This document shows positions 1 through 10,272 of a DNA stretch of 24,521 nt, piece after piece. Within the stretch, counting starts at the first letter, position 1; the number at the start of each line of letters is the position of its first letter. The notes beneath the pieces were generated by a model, which made no database searches, had not been told where the DNA came from, and worked only from the letters and a program-made list of their open reading frames with translations. The stretch comes from Silene noctiflora. Its lineage: Eukaryota; Streptophyta; Magnoliopsida; Caryophyllales; Caryophyllaceae. The stretch is taken from the NCBI GenBank assembly GCA_009801015.1, contig VHZZ01004578.1, forward strand, positions 65,864 to 90,384, in the 5' to 3' direction. The position numbers and the translations under genes are program-made.

Positions 1-27
1 TTCCTTGGGATTGTTCTCACCATTTTC

Positions 28-900
28 TTGGAGTTTAGTACTTATTTTGTAGGTATTAAAACTTGGTCGTTCATAATGTTAGATCGATTTGCCCCGCAAC
101 AAGTGTATGAGCCTTTTCATGACTACCTCGATCGATTTTATGCCTACGTCGGTAGTCTCAACTCCCTTGGGTACACCTTTAGTGAATCTCACTTGAAGCA
201 TGTTGTGCTTAATGACTTAAACTTCGAGACCCGTGATTTGGCTCTTAGCTTGAGTAATAGGGGCGTTTACTACATGGTTGGAGAGAAACTATGGCATTTC
301 TTGAATTACATGGCCTCCGAAGGTTGGGAGATGGTGTGGCGACAAAGAGTTGAAGAGGAGCTCAAAGAGATTGAAGCTCGTTTGGAAGAACTTTCTCAAA
401 AGGAAGCAAGCGTAAGAGCACCTATTTTCTCTTCTTTCCCCTCTCTACCCTCCCAAAGTGAGTCTTTTGCNNNTAATGAATNTAATTTATTGGATGATGA
501 TAATGATGATGGNCCGATTTTAANTTTTAAAATCACCCCTNGTGTCATTCCAATAGAAAATGTAGAGACTCATATTGATGACACTAACCTCTTAGTAGAC
601 GAGTTATCTTCTATAAATGAATTTGTTGAGATTCCTTGTGATTTTAATAAAATTTCACCCGAGTCTTTTGACCCCCTAGACGACTTTTACTTTATTGTTT
701 GCATTTATATTTTTACATTGCATAAATCAATCAACAAACCCCCATATTTCGTGACCGGCCAAGGTAAAATTCACCCCAAAATAACTAATTACCAACCACC
801 GTACTCCCTGTGGATTCGACCCCTTTATACTACATTCATTTCTTGTACCTAGGATAATTTATTTTTGATAGGGTGCGACACCTCTTCAATAAGACGGTTG
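28..900 (+). mobile_element. Broken Ty3/gypsy-type gag fragment with LTR-like tail
   Basis: An open stretch on the plus strand begins with a segment whose layout resembles a plant gypsy capsid (retrotransposon gag) domain: an aromatic-rich YLDRFYAYVGSL region, then a helix-rich stretch ending in WHFLNYMASEGWE. A charged coiled-coil-like segment (VEEELKEIEARLEEL) and an acidic patch follow. At about 808-825 the motif ctccctgtggattcgaccc appears. I associate this with LTRs of Athila/Tat-like plant elements, so capsid-type sequence seems to sit close to LTR sequence with no polymerase between them. The element is incomplete and broken, and it may have been a non-autonomous derivative. Several N bases fall inside it. 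The family call rests on motif resemblance only. Confidence 0.45.
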
Positions 901-1775
901 AGACCCTCTTCATCTAGGCAAAGATAAAGAGACTACTTGATGAAATTTTACTAATGCTTTGTATTTACCAAATCTAAATTTTTCATGTGTAGGAATTATT
1001 ATCACATGCCTCTATATATACTTAGAATATAAGTATATATAAAGTGTTAGAAATGTGGATAACCATGTTGGTTTTNATACCAAATCCAACCATATAACCA
1101 CCAATTAAGATAAATATCATTTATCATAATTATATCCATTTAACCATGAACTCGATATTTTCGATTATATGAGTGTGCACTCCGCACCCCCTAACTCACA
1201 TTATATCAATCACAAGCTCATACCGATTTTGGTCTGAAAACCCGAATACACTTAAATGACTTTGTGATAAAAATCACCAACAAAGTCAATATTACTTTAC
1301 TCGGCCGGCTTGTGCAGTCCGTAGTACTTGTAGAAAATCATATATATTATGTTTATGCAAGAGGGTAAGATCAACAAAGTCAATAACTCAATGACAAAAT
1401 TTAGACATATATTTCCACTTACCTCACTCATTATTTAAACTGATAACATAAATTATTCCTAATGATAAAGAGATAAATTTAGGGAAATAGAACTTTTACT
1501 ATTTTCAATTTTTCACGACATTGAGGAAGCTCTTTCCAAAGAAATTTCACGGTTTATATACATACCCAATACCAACATCAAGAGCTGATTCGGGATTGCT
1601 AGTAATATCATAACGTAAAAGAAAAAAAAATTGGATATTATTAAAAAGTAAGATTTTCGATGTCCGATAAGAGAAAGCATTTCTACAATCCACCTTAAAT
1701 CAACCACTAAATATATATTTTTCTTTTTGGTAAACATGTAAATCTTATCAATACTAACCAAACATTGCATCATAC
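901..1775. other. Unassigned AT-rich sequence, possible old LTR piece
   Basis: No gene is supported here. Around 1044 a stretch starting tgttagaaatgtggataacc has the kind of beginning seen in many plant copia LTRs, and the following 400 bases are unusual single-copy-like text (for example ctcggccggcttgtgcagtc near 1300). I could not find a second copy or a matching end in this window. A minus-strand open frame at 1513-1773 has no recognisable features and is probably chance. Confidence 0.3.
1771..1775. repeat. Target-site duplication, left copy (CATAC)
   Basis: CATAC lies immediately outside the 3' LTR and is repeated at 6336-6340 outside the 5' LTR. Five bases is the usual duplication length for copia integrases. 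Confidence 0.75.
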
Positions 1776-1951
1776 TGTAAAAAAAATAGAATTATATTGA
1801 TTGACTTAAATTACAATGAATACATAGATGGTATATATACATAACATATGGATGTATTATGGAAACTAAAGATGCTAGCAATATACAATGTTTGGAAGGC
1901 AAGTACATAATATATACGGTAAATATCCCAGATATTTATATATCCATAATA
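1776..1951 (-). repeat. 3' LTR of the copia element
   Basis: This is the partner of the LTR at 6161-6335, about 96% identical by eye. On the minus strand it follows the G-rich polypurine tract and ends in TTTACA, after which the target-site duplication GTATG (CATAC on the plus strand) begins. Confidence 0.92.
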
Positions 1952-1962
1952 CGCCCCCGCAA
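1952..1962 (-). other. Polypurine tract
   Basis: On the minus strand the bases TTGCGGGGGCG come directly before the 3' LTR. A G-rich purine run at this position is the expected plus-strand primer of an LTR element. Confidence 0.65.
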
Positions 1963-2055
1963 GATGGACGATCCTAGGGAAAAACCAATCTTGAGGAGCA
2001 ATGAATAGAATCGGGGACGAGGAAGTGGCTTTGTGAGAATGTCAGCTAGCTGGTC

Positions 2056-2487
2056 CTAATAAGAAATGTGAGCAACACGAAGTAAGCCTTTTTGAACCTG
2101 CTCTTTGACAAAATGGAAAGCAATAGGTACATGCTTCATTCGCGAGTGAAAACCCGGATTAACTGAGTAGTGTGTGGCACCAAGGTTATCGCAATAAATG
2201 GTAGGTGATGCATCAGCCGACACACCTAACTCATGAAGCAACGATTGAAGCCAAAGTAGCTCAGCCGAGGCATTTGAAATGGCACGAAATTCAGCCTTGG
2301 TTGAGGAGTGTGCTAAAGTCTTTTGTTTCTGAGACACCCAGGAGATAGAATTCTTACCAAGATAAAAAATGTAACCAGCGGTAGACACGTAATCATCCTT
2401 ATTACCTGCCCAATCGGCATCACAATAAGAGTGTAATAACATGGAAGTATCCCGATGCAGACATAACCCAGTATGAAGCGTTCCCAT
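2056..2487 (-). pseudogene. Copia RNase H region (fossil)
   Basis: The minus-strand product contains the copia RNase H signatures YCDADWAG, GYIFYLGKNSISW, STKAEFRAISNASAELLWL, YCDNLGATH and NPGFHSRMKHVPIAFHFV. It is the last coding domain before the polypurine tract at 1952 and belongs to the broken element. Confidence 0.9.
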
Positions 2488-2529
2488 GAGGTAACAAATG
2501 AGCCTCTTAAGAGCCAGCCAGTGAGTTGA

Positions 2530-3521
2530 GTGCGGGGCTTACATAAACTGTGCAAGTTTGTTGACGGAATACGCTATGTCGGGACGGGTAAGGGAAAGAT
2601 ACTGGAGGGAGCAAACAATGGCATGGTACTCAGTAGCATTGGGAATGGGGGTGCCAACAACTATGGTGAGGGAAGGGTAAGATGAAAGGGGAGTAGAGGA
2701 TGGTTTGTAATCATCCATTTTGTAGCAGATCAACAAGTTATGAAGGTATTTTGTTTGAGTGAGGGTGAGGCCAATGGAGGTAGGGATAACCTCGATGCCT
2801 AAGAAGTATGATTGGAATCCAAGGTCCTTTAGAGAGAATCCGGGGGAAAAAGCAGTGAGAAAAACCGAGAGGGAGGAATGATGAGGGCCAGTGACAATAA
2901 TGTCGTCGACATAGACGAGAAGGTAAATGAGAGTGGAGGATCAATTATATAGAAATAAGAACGGGTTAGAGAAGGATTGGCGGAACCCATAGGAAATCAG
3001 ATAATTGTGTAGTTCCGTGTACCAGGCACGCAGTGCCTGTTTGAGTCCATAAATGGCCTAAGAGAGGCGGCAAACATGACTAGGAAAGGAAAGGTCGATG
3101 AAGCCAGGGGGTTGGGACGTGAAGATAGTGTCAGAGAGAGAGCCTTGAAGGAACCATTGTTGATATCAAGATGTTTAAGGGACCAACCACGAGTGAGGAC
3201 AAGAGAAAGGATGAGGCGGACTGTCGCGGGTTTTACAACGAGACTGAAAGTCTCAGATTAGTCAATACCCTGACGTTGGTGAAAACCTTTGGCAACTAAG
3301 CGGGCTTTATACTTGCCAATGGAGTTATTTGGGATGTACTTAATCCGGAAAATCCATTTGCAGCCAACCACGTTGTAGGAGGAATGAGATGGCGCGAGGG
3401 TCCAGGTTTTATTTGTGAAGAGAGCGTTGTATTCATGTAACATAGCTTCCCGCCACTTCGGGTCAGCGAGGGCCTGTTTCACTGTCGTAGGGGTATGAGA
3501 GGGAGACGGAAGTTGGGACAA
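2530..3521 (-). pseudogene. Copia reverse transcriptase region (fossil)
   Basis: Near 3360-3480 the minus strand encodes the classic copia RT opening (WREAMLHEYNAL, NKTWTLAP, GCKWIFRIKY), followed by YKARLVAKGFHQRQGID. Near 2890-2915 it encodes the catalytic YVDD motif in the context VYVDDIIVTG. Near 2550-2650 it encodes EYHAIVCSLQYLSLTRPDIAY. All match plant Ty1/copia RT. The region is broken. Confidence 0.88.
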
Positions 3522-3727
3522 GTTGGCATACTTCGGATTTGGTTTCCGAATGTTGTTGGATAAGAGAGTACCACGTGGGTGAGGTGGGGGAGGAGGAGGA
3601 GAAGACGGGGAAGGGGAGGCTTGGACAAATGCGGGTGTAGTGGTTTGTGGAGAAGTGTGAGGTGAGGCAGGAGATTTAGGAGTGTGTATAGGAGATGCTG
3701 ATGGTGTTTGGGGAGGAATGGAGGGAG

Positions 3728-5160
3728 TTAATGGGGTGAGATTAAGGATGAAGAGGTTGAAGGAGTACCAAGAATTAGGTGTTGGAACTGAGTCAGCCGA
3801 GGAGTAGATTTCAGGGTAAGGGGTGTTGGAACTGGGTCAGCCGAGGAGCAGATTTCAGGGTAAGGAAAAACAGTTTCCACGAACTTAGCATGTCGAGAGG
3901 TGTAGATGCGTTGTGAGATTGGTTCAAGACAATGGTATGCACTATGAGAAGAGGAGTATCCAATAAATATGCATGGTTTGGAACGAGATTCGAGTTTATT
4001 TGAGATATAAGGGTGAAGCCACGGGTAGCAGAGGCACCCAAAACTTCGGAGTTTGTTGTAGTTCGGAGACTTATTGAATAATTTGAGGTAGGGAGAAGAA
4101 TTGTCATGAGAAGGAGTGGGAAGTCTGTTGATTAAGTACCCAGTAGTGACAAAAGCAAACGTCCAGTACGATGTAGGGAGGGCAGCTTGAGAGAGAAGGG
4201 ACAAGCCAGTTTCTACAATGCGGCGGTGACGCCTTTCGGCAAAGCCATTATGTTCAGGTGTGTGTGGAGGGGAGGTAAGATGGGTAATACCAAGTGAGGT
4301 GATGATGGGAGCGAGTTTGTCGTATTCGCCACCGTTGTCAGAGTAAAGTTGGAGCAAGGGTTTATTGAAGTACTTTTCAACAAGAGTGCGGAAGCGCGTA
4401 AAGACAACGAGATGTCAGATTTTCGACGAAGTGGGTAGAGCCATCGGTATTTGGTGAAATGGTCCACAAATATTACATAATATTTAAAATTGTCAATAGA
4501 GTAATCTAGCGAGGACCAAACATCTGAATACACAAGTTCCAGGGGAGAAGAAGAAGTAAGAGTGGAATCGGAAAACGGAAGTTTATGACTTTTATTGATA
4601 TCACACGGATTACAATTAGAAAAACAAAACGACCTAGTAGATAAATTATTTTGCTGACTGATAAGGTTAATAATAGGTGAAGATGGATGACCAAGGCGAT
4701 GATGCTTGGTGGAGTAGGGAGAGACGGCACCAAGACACGCGACATGAGGAGGAGAAGGGAGCCATTCGTAGAGTCCAGATTTATTGGTGGCTTGCATAAG
4801 AATGGTTCCCGTAGTGTGATCCTTAAGAATAAAAGAATTATGTGCGAAGAGTTCAATGACATTGTTATCAAGACATAATTTTAAAAGAGAAAGAATATTT
4901 CTAGATATAGAAGGAACATGTAAAACGTCATTAAATAAAAGAGGAGAAGAGAAAGATGTAGGAAAAGAGAATGAATCAATGTTTTGGATTGGCAGTGAGG
5001 AACTATCCCCGATGATTAACTCATCGGTCCCATCATACGGAGTATGTAAGACAAGTGTGTCATGGTCTTGAGCAATGTGGTGAGTCGTGCCGCTGTCAAT
5101 AACCCAAGGACGAGGGGCAACAGTTGGGGATGTGGAGGCAATATGGACTTGAGGAGACAA
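3728..5160 (-). pseudogene. Copia protease and integrase region (fossil)
   Basis: The stretch begins with the aspartic protease signature WVIDSGTTHHI (near 5075-5105). It continues with the GAG-pre-integrase motif HHRLGHPS and the integrase core: SDVWSS, then VIFVDHFTKYRWLYPL, then LYSDNGGEY and TPEHNGFAERRHRR. The downstream part FGCLCYPWLHPY and CIFIGYSS is the usual copia integrase C-terminal region. The region is broken in more than one place. Confidence 0.88.
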
Positions 5161-5209
5161 GGTGGTTTTGGAGGCATTGTAGGTAGGATGAGGAGGTACT
5201 GTGATGTGG

Positions 5210-5980
5210 GAAATTGACGTTTGAAGTCAGCATAGATCTCGAGGTAGTGACTAGATTGATGACACCACTGACACTTCCCTTTGAACGTGGCAGACTTGTA
5301 GGTAGAGGAGGAAGCTGAGGATGTGGCATAGGGGAGGGGTAAGATACCAGCAGAGTTGTTAGGGCGTGGTGAGGTGCGTGGTGATTGACGGTAGGTGGCT
5401 GTGAGGGCAGTGGTGGGTAGGGGAGATGGTGTGTTTTCAGCACGGGTGGTAAGGAGGTCATGTTGTAGGAGTTTTTCGTGTAAAGCATTAAACGTAATTA
5501 GCGTATCCCGAGCACGAATGGCTTCAATAACTGCCTGTAAGTGGCAAAGTCGAGACCGTCGAGAACCTGAGAGATTATGTCTTCATCATCCATGGGTTTC
5601 CCCATGTGAGCAAGTTCATCAGTAGCAGACTTGATGGCTTGCATATATTCAGTCACATCTTGATTCGCCTTGGTGATTCCCTTGAGACGATTTTTGATTT
5701 GTAGAAAATGACCTCGAGATGGATTGGCATATGTCGAGGCAAGTTTGGTCCATATTTCACAGAAGGTAGTGCAACGAAGAAGAAGAGGAGTGATAGCTTT
5801 GGAGATAGTACCACGTAAGGCACCGCTAATGAACTTGTCCTGACGGAGCCAAGTGGAATAAGCAGGATTTGAAGTTTCCTTCATGTTAATGATTAGGGTT
5901 TTAGGGGGAGCAGGATAGCTACCATCTACAAATTTCATTAGATCGTAGCCTTGGAGCAGATCGCGATTTGGGTGGCCCAA
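5210..5980 (-). pseudogene. Copia gag region (fossil)
   Basis: The minus strand encodes a capsid-type segment with features of the copia gag (UBN2-type) domain: an early LLQGYDLMKFVDG region, WLRQDKFISGALRG, and the typical RLKGITKANQDVTEYMQAIK and ISQVLDGL wording. Near 5250-5285 a KCQWCHQSSH segment resembles the start of a CCHC zinc knuckle. It is the first coding part after the primer-binding site. It is part of a broken element. Confidence 0.8.
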
Positions 5981-6148
5981 GAGCTATAGGTAAGAGGGGT
6001 AAGTTCGTTAACAGCCGAGAAGTTAACGATAATGAAGGGGGAGAAGGCATCAACCGAGTTGGGAATGAAAGAGCCACCGGCAGCCATTGGAGAAGAGGAG
6101 AGTTATGGGTGAAGAAGAAAAAAAATTGGGGGATGAAGATCGATTATA

Positions 6149-6160
6149 TGCTCGATACCA
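6149..6160 (-). other. Primer-binding site for initiator tRNA-Met
   Basis: On the minus strand the bases directly inside the 5' LTR read TGGTATCGAGC. This is close to TGGTATCAGAGC, the common plant copia site complementary to the 3' end of initiator tRNA-Met. Its position touching the LTR end fixes the element's orientation. Confidence 0.8.
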
Positions 6161-6335
6161 TGTAAGAAAATAGAATTATATTGATTGACTTAAATTACAA
6201 TGAATACAAAGATGGTATATATACATAACATAGGGATGTATTATGGAAACTAAAGATCCTAGCAATATACAATGCTTGGAAGGCAAGTACATAATATATA
6301 CGGTAAATATCACAGATATTTATATATCCTTAATA
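6161..6335 (-). repeat. 5' LTR of the copia element
   Basis: This 175-bp copy matches the copy at 1776-1951 along its whole length with about seven substitutions and one A-run length difference. On the minus strand it starts TATTAAGGATATATAAATA and ends in TTACA, directly followed by the primer-binding site. A TATATAAA-like stretch near the start could have served as the element's TATA box. Confidence 0.92.
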
Positions 6336-6340
6336 CATAC
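6336..6340. repeat. Target-site duplication, right copy (CATAC)
   Basis: This is the exact match to the CATAC at 1771-1775. The last bases of the LTR next to it are TAATA on the plus strand. If the LTR were extended by CA to give the usual TG...CA ends, the duplication would no longer match, so the true boundary is ambiguous by two bases. Confidence 0.7.
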
Positions 6341-6539
6341 AACACCCAATTCAATTAAGACAATAATTTCCTAATTAAATCCAAGAGTTTTTCATGCATT
6401 TTCTAGCTTACCACGCTCCTTATTCGATTACAAAGGTCAAGCTTAATACATTTGATTAGAAATCTCCACAAAATCATACTCTTTCACAATCTGTTTCAGT
6501 AACAGAGGTATAAATCTCCTCATAATCCACCGCCTAACA

Positions 6540-7845
6540 GTGTTCTTCCAAAAAATATCAATATTCAGCCACTCGGCCAGCAATTTCACACACAACCTAC
6601 TAAAAAAGCACTTAATTTAAAGAATAGATGTTCATGTGCTTCTTCATCAACTTCACACAAAAGATAAGAAATTTCTAAACAGATGTCTCTTCTATGTAAT
6701 CTGTCACGGGTGAGAAGTCTGTCTTGAATATATAACTACGCAATAAAATTATGCTTATTTATCCCTAGTCTTGGACCAAACCAAAGCCTTCCATGAGACC
6801 TTAATCCGAGTTGGCAGTAACCAGTTATATCCAGCCTGAATAGAGTACTATTTACCAACAACACCCCCACTAGTCATCCATGTAACCTAATCTTAGTCTA
6901 TCTCTTACTCAATAAACCTTCTTCTAAGCTTGACTTGCACAATTAGAAGGTTGATAAAACCGTCAATTCCACCTTTTTATATAAACGGTATGTACCCAGT
7001 TAACCCACAAATGATCTTTCTTTTGTTATCCATCATATGTATTTACCAATAGCAGCGATATTCCACAATTCAGGATTCAAAATGTCAAGTCCACCTTGTT
7101 TTTTAGGCCTACACCCACCTTTCCCATGCAACATGGGGAGCCTTACTAGAGTGAATATTGTCCTGCCACAAAAAATTCCTACACACAACATCTATCCTTC
7201 TATATATACATTTGAAAACAATAAAAATTCTCGCTTATAATAATTGTGGACCTGACTCAACATTGTTGCACCAACAACTATCTGCCCCCATAAGACAACT
7301 TCTTTACTCCCAGTGCGTGCTCTTATCCTTTCTACCACTTTTTCAACCAACAATGCACAATCCAGCACAACAATTTTTTTAGTAGCAATGAACACCCGAA
7401 GATACCTAAAAGGTATATTTGCAAGAGTCATACCAGTTCTATTAATGAGACCCTCTTTAGTAGCAGGATCTAGCCCATTCATATAGACATTGGATTTACC
7501 CAAATTTATTTGTAGGCATGATGGTTAGAGAACCTTTTAAAGCAATCAACATGATGGAAACAAACTCATTATCCCTAACAATAACAAGTTATCAGCAAAG
7601 CATAAGCGATGACAACTTGTTTTTCTTGCACAAAGAATATTTAAAACCTTTAATTTCCTAAGATACCCCAAAAATCCTACTAAAATACTCCATAATCCAT
7701 ATACATTTCTAAAGCACTCAACACTTTCACAAAGTGTACCCTAAATCCACTACTTTCTTGATATTAAAAAGAACAATCAAATCATCTCAAATACTTGATT
7801 CAGATTTAAATTAACAGGCATAATACAAGATACATCTTGGTAAAG
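6540..7845 (-). pseudogene. Decayed plant LINE: RT 3' half plus zf-RVT domain
   Basis: The minus strand carries pieces of a plant L1-type non-LTR retrotransposon in family order. Near 7630-7690 is an MEYFSRI-like segment, and near 7565-7605 FADNLLLL, which corresponds to the FADD catalytic box with the second Asp changed to Asn. At 7192-7503 is the RT thumb (KSNVYMNG, FRYLRVFIATKKIVVLDC, LLVEKVVERIRA, YKREFLL). Near 7090-7180 are CRNFLWQ and KAPHVAWE. Near 6650-6830 is the zf-RVT domain (PTRIKVSWKALVW, then LLTRDRLHRRDI). Many stops and shifts break it, so it is dead. The 5' half of the LINE is absent. The copia element sits at or near its 3' end (target duplication at 6336-6340). Confidence 0.8.
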
Positions 7846-8198
7846 TCATTTCATTAGGAGCTAAAATTTGTGATGTAGTGGAATTGTTGTCAAAAAAAGT
7901 TTTGGCCTTAGAAGAAAGCTAACTATAAGTTAAATTTTTAGGAGATTCAAAATTGTTAATTAAAGGTGATAATTTTTATATCATTAATAATTTGCATTAG
8001 TTGACAAATTGCATGGAAAATTGCAAATATTATCAAGGATTTGACAATAAACCCTTATATATGGGCAAAAGTGATAGTTCAATATTAGTTCTGTGAGGCT
8101 AACAAAATCGCTGACTTTATATTTTTTGTTGAACATTCTTATCTAACTCTTTCTAGTTGGTCTAAAGTCCGTAGATTTTTACCTATCTTAATCATTTA
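7842..8198 (+). pseudogene. Decayed RNase H (RVT_3-type) domain, LINE-derived
   Basis: The plus strand encodes a degenerate RNase H fold of the type found at the C-terminus of plant LINEs. Visible parts in order are GAKICDVVELL, KFLGDSKLLIKGDN (the GDS/LI strand), WKIANIIKDLTINPYIWAKV, then FCEANKIADFI followed by HSYLTLSSWSKVRRFLPIL. The REAN-x-AD motif of active enzymes appears here as CEANKIAD. Stops interrupt it, so it is not functional. It lies on the opposite strand from the RT remnant next to it, which implies an inversion or a second insertion. Confidence 0.68.
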
Positions 8199-9811
8199 AA
8201 ATGATAAAATAAGCTGATTTTGCCTATAAAAATCAATCTAATTTTCTTACCTATATAGAGTTAAAAAAAAATACACGCCACCAACCATTCAACCAGACTA
8301 ATCAAAAAAGGATATAGAAAATTATCGTAAAGTGAAAGGAAAGACAAGGGCACATGGTCCTTATTACCATAAGTTCAATAACAAAAGCTAGAGTGGCCCA
8401 AAACACTTGGCATTAGTGCAATTTTGGTGCCCTAAATCTTTAAGACTACCCTACAACTTTCTATTGCAAAAGTGATGTTCTTTGCTTTACACTAAATTCT
8501 TGGTTTTAATCACACCTTTTTTTTACCTATCTTTCTCTTTTTCCTTTCCCCTGCATGTAATTACAAAAGTCGTAAAGCATTATTTAGATTGTCCTACTAC
8601 ATGCACATAATAAATATTCCCAAATGAATGAATCAATGATATGTAGTTCTCTACTCGTGTCATTATCTATTTCTCTTATAGAGGAATAAAGGGACTTCTC
8701 ATTTCTCTTATAGAGGAATATACTCTTACCATTTAAGCACTCCCGCATTTTTTGGTCTTGGGAATTGAGTCCTAATAACAGCCTACTTCACTTCTTATCC
8801 AATGACTACAAGAGAGCGACTCTTATAATAGATACGGGAAAAGATAAATGAAAGAAAGTAAAATATACATAGACCTACGTGTTGTACTAATAACGGTGTG
8901 TTAGTTACGTTTATAGTAGGGAGGGGAATTTTATTAATATTGAGGAGTATGATATATTTCAGGTTTAGAAAGTTATGAAGTGCATGCGTAGCGCGCTGTT
9001 AGGATTTGACTTTGAGAGTTTATATAGTACTCTCTAAGACCGATACGACAAACCTAGAAAACCCAAAACAGAAATCTCTACCCTTGACAGGGGGTGCCCC
9101 CGAGCCCCCACCAGGAAGTTTCACCCGTAAACCCCGACCCTCGTCATAGTCGTTCGAAGTGACGACTAACAGATTCAACGCACAAATCAATCAATTACCA
9201 CCATGCATTATTCTTGTGTAAGATTGCTTAACACAATCATATTTCACAATAAATTTCTATTGTAGGTGCTTTTACACAACAATTATTAAATGAAGATTGT
9301 TTCGAGAGTCTTGTCAAGTCGTGAGTCTAAAAATAGATGATATTAATGATACAAAATCCATGGTATTCCAAATTCCAGTACATTTAAGAGCATTATATAA
9401 TACGACTATCTAGTACCAGCCTAACAGTAGGTAGATTATACACACATGTACTACCACCAGTCAAATAAGATATGTTCCTAGGATATCATGCTTGCAAACA
9501 ACCATACAAGACTGAAGTCAGTAGTAATCGAGTATAGGTTGGCTGCATCAAAAGAAAGTGGTAAAATTATTCGAGTGACAATAATAAGAAAGCCAACATG
9601 CTAAACTATAAAAGTGGACCATTCCACATTTGTACTACAAATCTAGATTAGATATCAACTTATGGTCGATAGATAATTAGCTATATATCTTGTGCACCGG
9701 AAATCAATGTTTCTATAAACGATTTTGGGCTCACTACCACACCTAGGAAACTAGAGTAGCTCCTCTCAATCTCAACTTATCACATCTTTTGGATATTTTA
9801 CTATTACGGAG
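8199..9811. other. Intergenic AT-rich sequence
   Basis: No gene is supported. A 32-bp direct repeat lies at 8669-8720. A GC-rich patch (gggggtgcccccgagccccc) lies around 9090-9110. A short imperfect hairpin (ttgtgtaag...cttaacacaa) lies around 9213-9237. I see no coding structure, tRNA or clear transposon ends in the rest. Confidence 0.5.
8669..8720. repeat. 32-bp tandem duplication, 1.6 copies
   Basis: The 20-bp sequence atttctcttatagaggaata occurs at 8669-8688 and again, identical, at 8701-8720, giving a period of 32 bp. It looks like a small local duplication. Confidence 0.85.
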
Positions 9812-9896
9812 TATTCTCTCTGTTTCATTGAATAGTTTACACTTACTTTATTTTGTAAGGGAAAAATAAATAAATAAAATAAAGATGGGAGGAGTA
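9812..9896. mobile_element. Stowaway-like MITE, 85 bp
   Basis: The left end reads TATTCTCTCTGTTTC and the right end, reverse-complemented, reads TACTCCTCCCATCTTT. Both are variants of the plant Stowaway terminus TACTCCCTCCGTTTC, with TA at both outer edges as expected for Tc1/mariner-type insertion. The left arm continues with attgaatagtttacactt, wording I know from such MITEs. The interior is short and AT-rich, and there is no coding capacity. Confidence 0.6.
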
Positions 9897-10272
9897 TGTA
9901 ACATACACTCCTACCCTTAGTAGCTTATATTCGTTTGAGCATTGTTATCGGCCTTATCTTTCCGATCTTCTTTTACATTTCTTTTCTCATAAATTATTGA
10001 TTAATATAATATATATTTTGTCCATTTACTATCCGTTAAAAGTGGACAAATTGCGTTCTATTTTGATGCTATATTAGAAGAGAAAATTGAAAAGAGAAGG
10101 TCGATAACATTGCTCATTTCTGGTACAATGACGTTCAAATCATCATGTATTCCTATGTTTCTTATGTTTCATACTAGTGCATACAAGATAATTGTATTCA
10201 ATGTTAGTTGTTTTTGTTTTTGTGGATATGAACTTTAATCCGCTGAAGATTTCCAAAGTTCATGCCATATAT

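Larger units (their letters stand above)
1776..6335 (-). mobile_element. Ty1/copia LTR retrotransposon, broken, Ale/Retrofit-like
   Basis: This is a 4.56-kb copia element read on the minus strand. Parts in order along that strand are: 5' LTR (6335-6161), a tRNA-Met-type primer-binding site, gag, aspartic protease, GAG-pre-integrase and integrase, reverse transcriptase, RNase H, a G-rich polypurine tract and the 3' LTR (1951-1776). The order protease-integrase-RT-RNase H is diagnostic for copia. Short LTRs of about 175 bp, total length near 4.6 kb and integrase wording such as HTPEHNG and ERRHRRIVETG point to the Ale/Retrofit lineage. The 5-bp sequence CATAC flanks both ends. The coding part is broken, with at least half a dozen breaks, so it is a fossil. 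The LTRs differ at about 7 sites in 175, which suggests an insertion of very roughly one to three million years ago under usual plant rates. Confidence 0.93.

Noticed and set aside
1513-1773. 86-codon minus-strand frame left of the copia element
   Set aside because: It is AT-rich, with phenylalanine and isoleucine runs expected from such composition, and has no motif. A link to the LINE tail could not be shown.
3076-3261. Plus-strand open frames inside the copia element (also at 4687-4878, 4856-5071, 5395-5625 and 5968-6165)
   Set aside because: They are antisense shadows of the element's minus-strand coding region.
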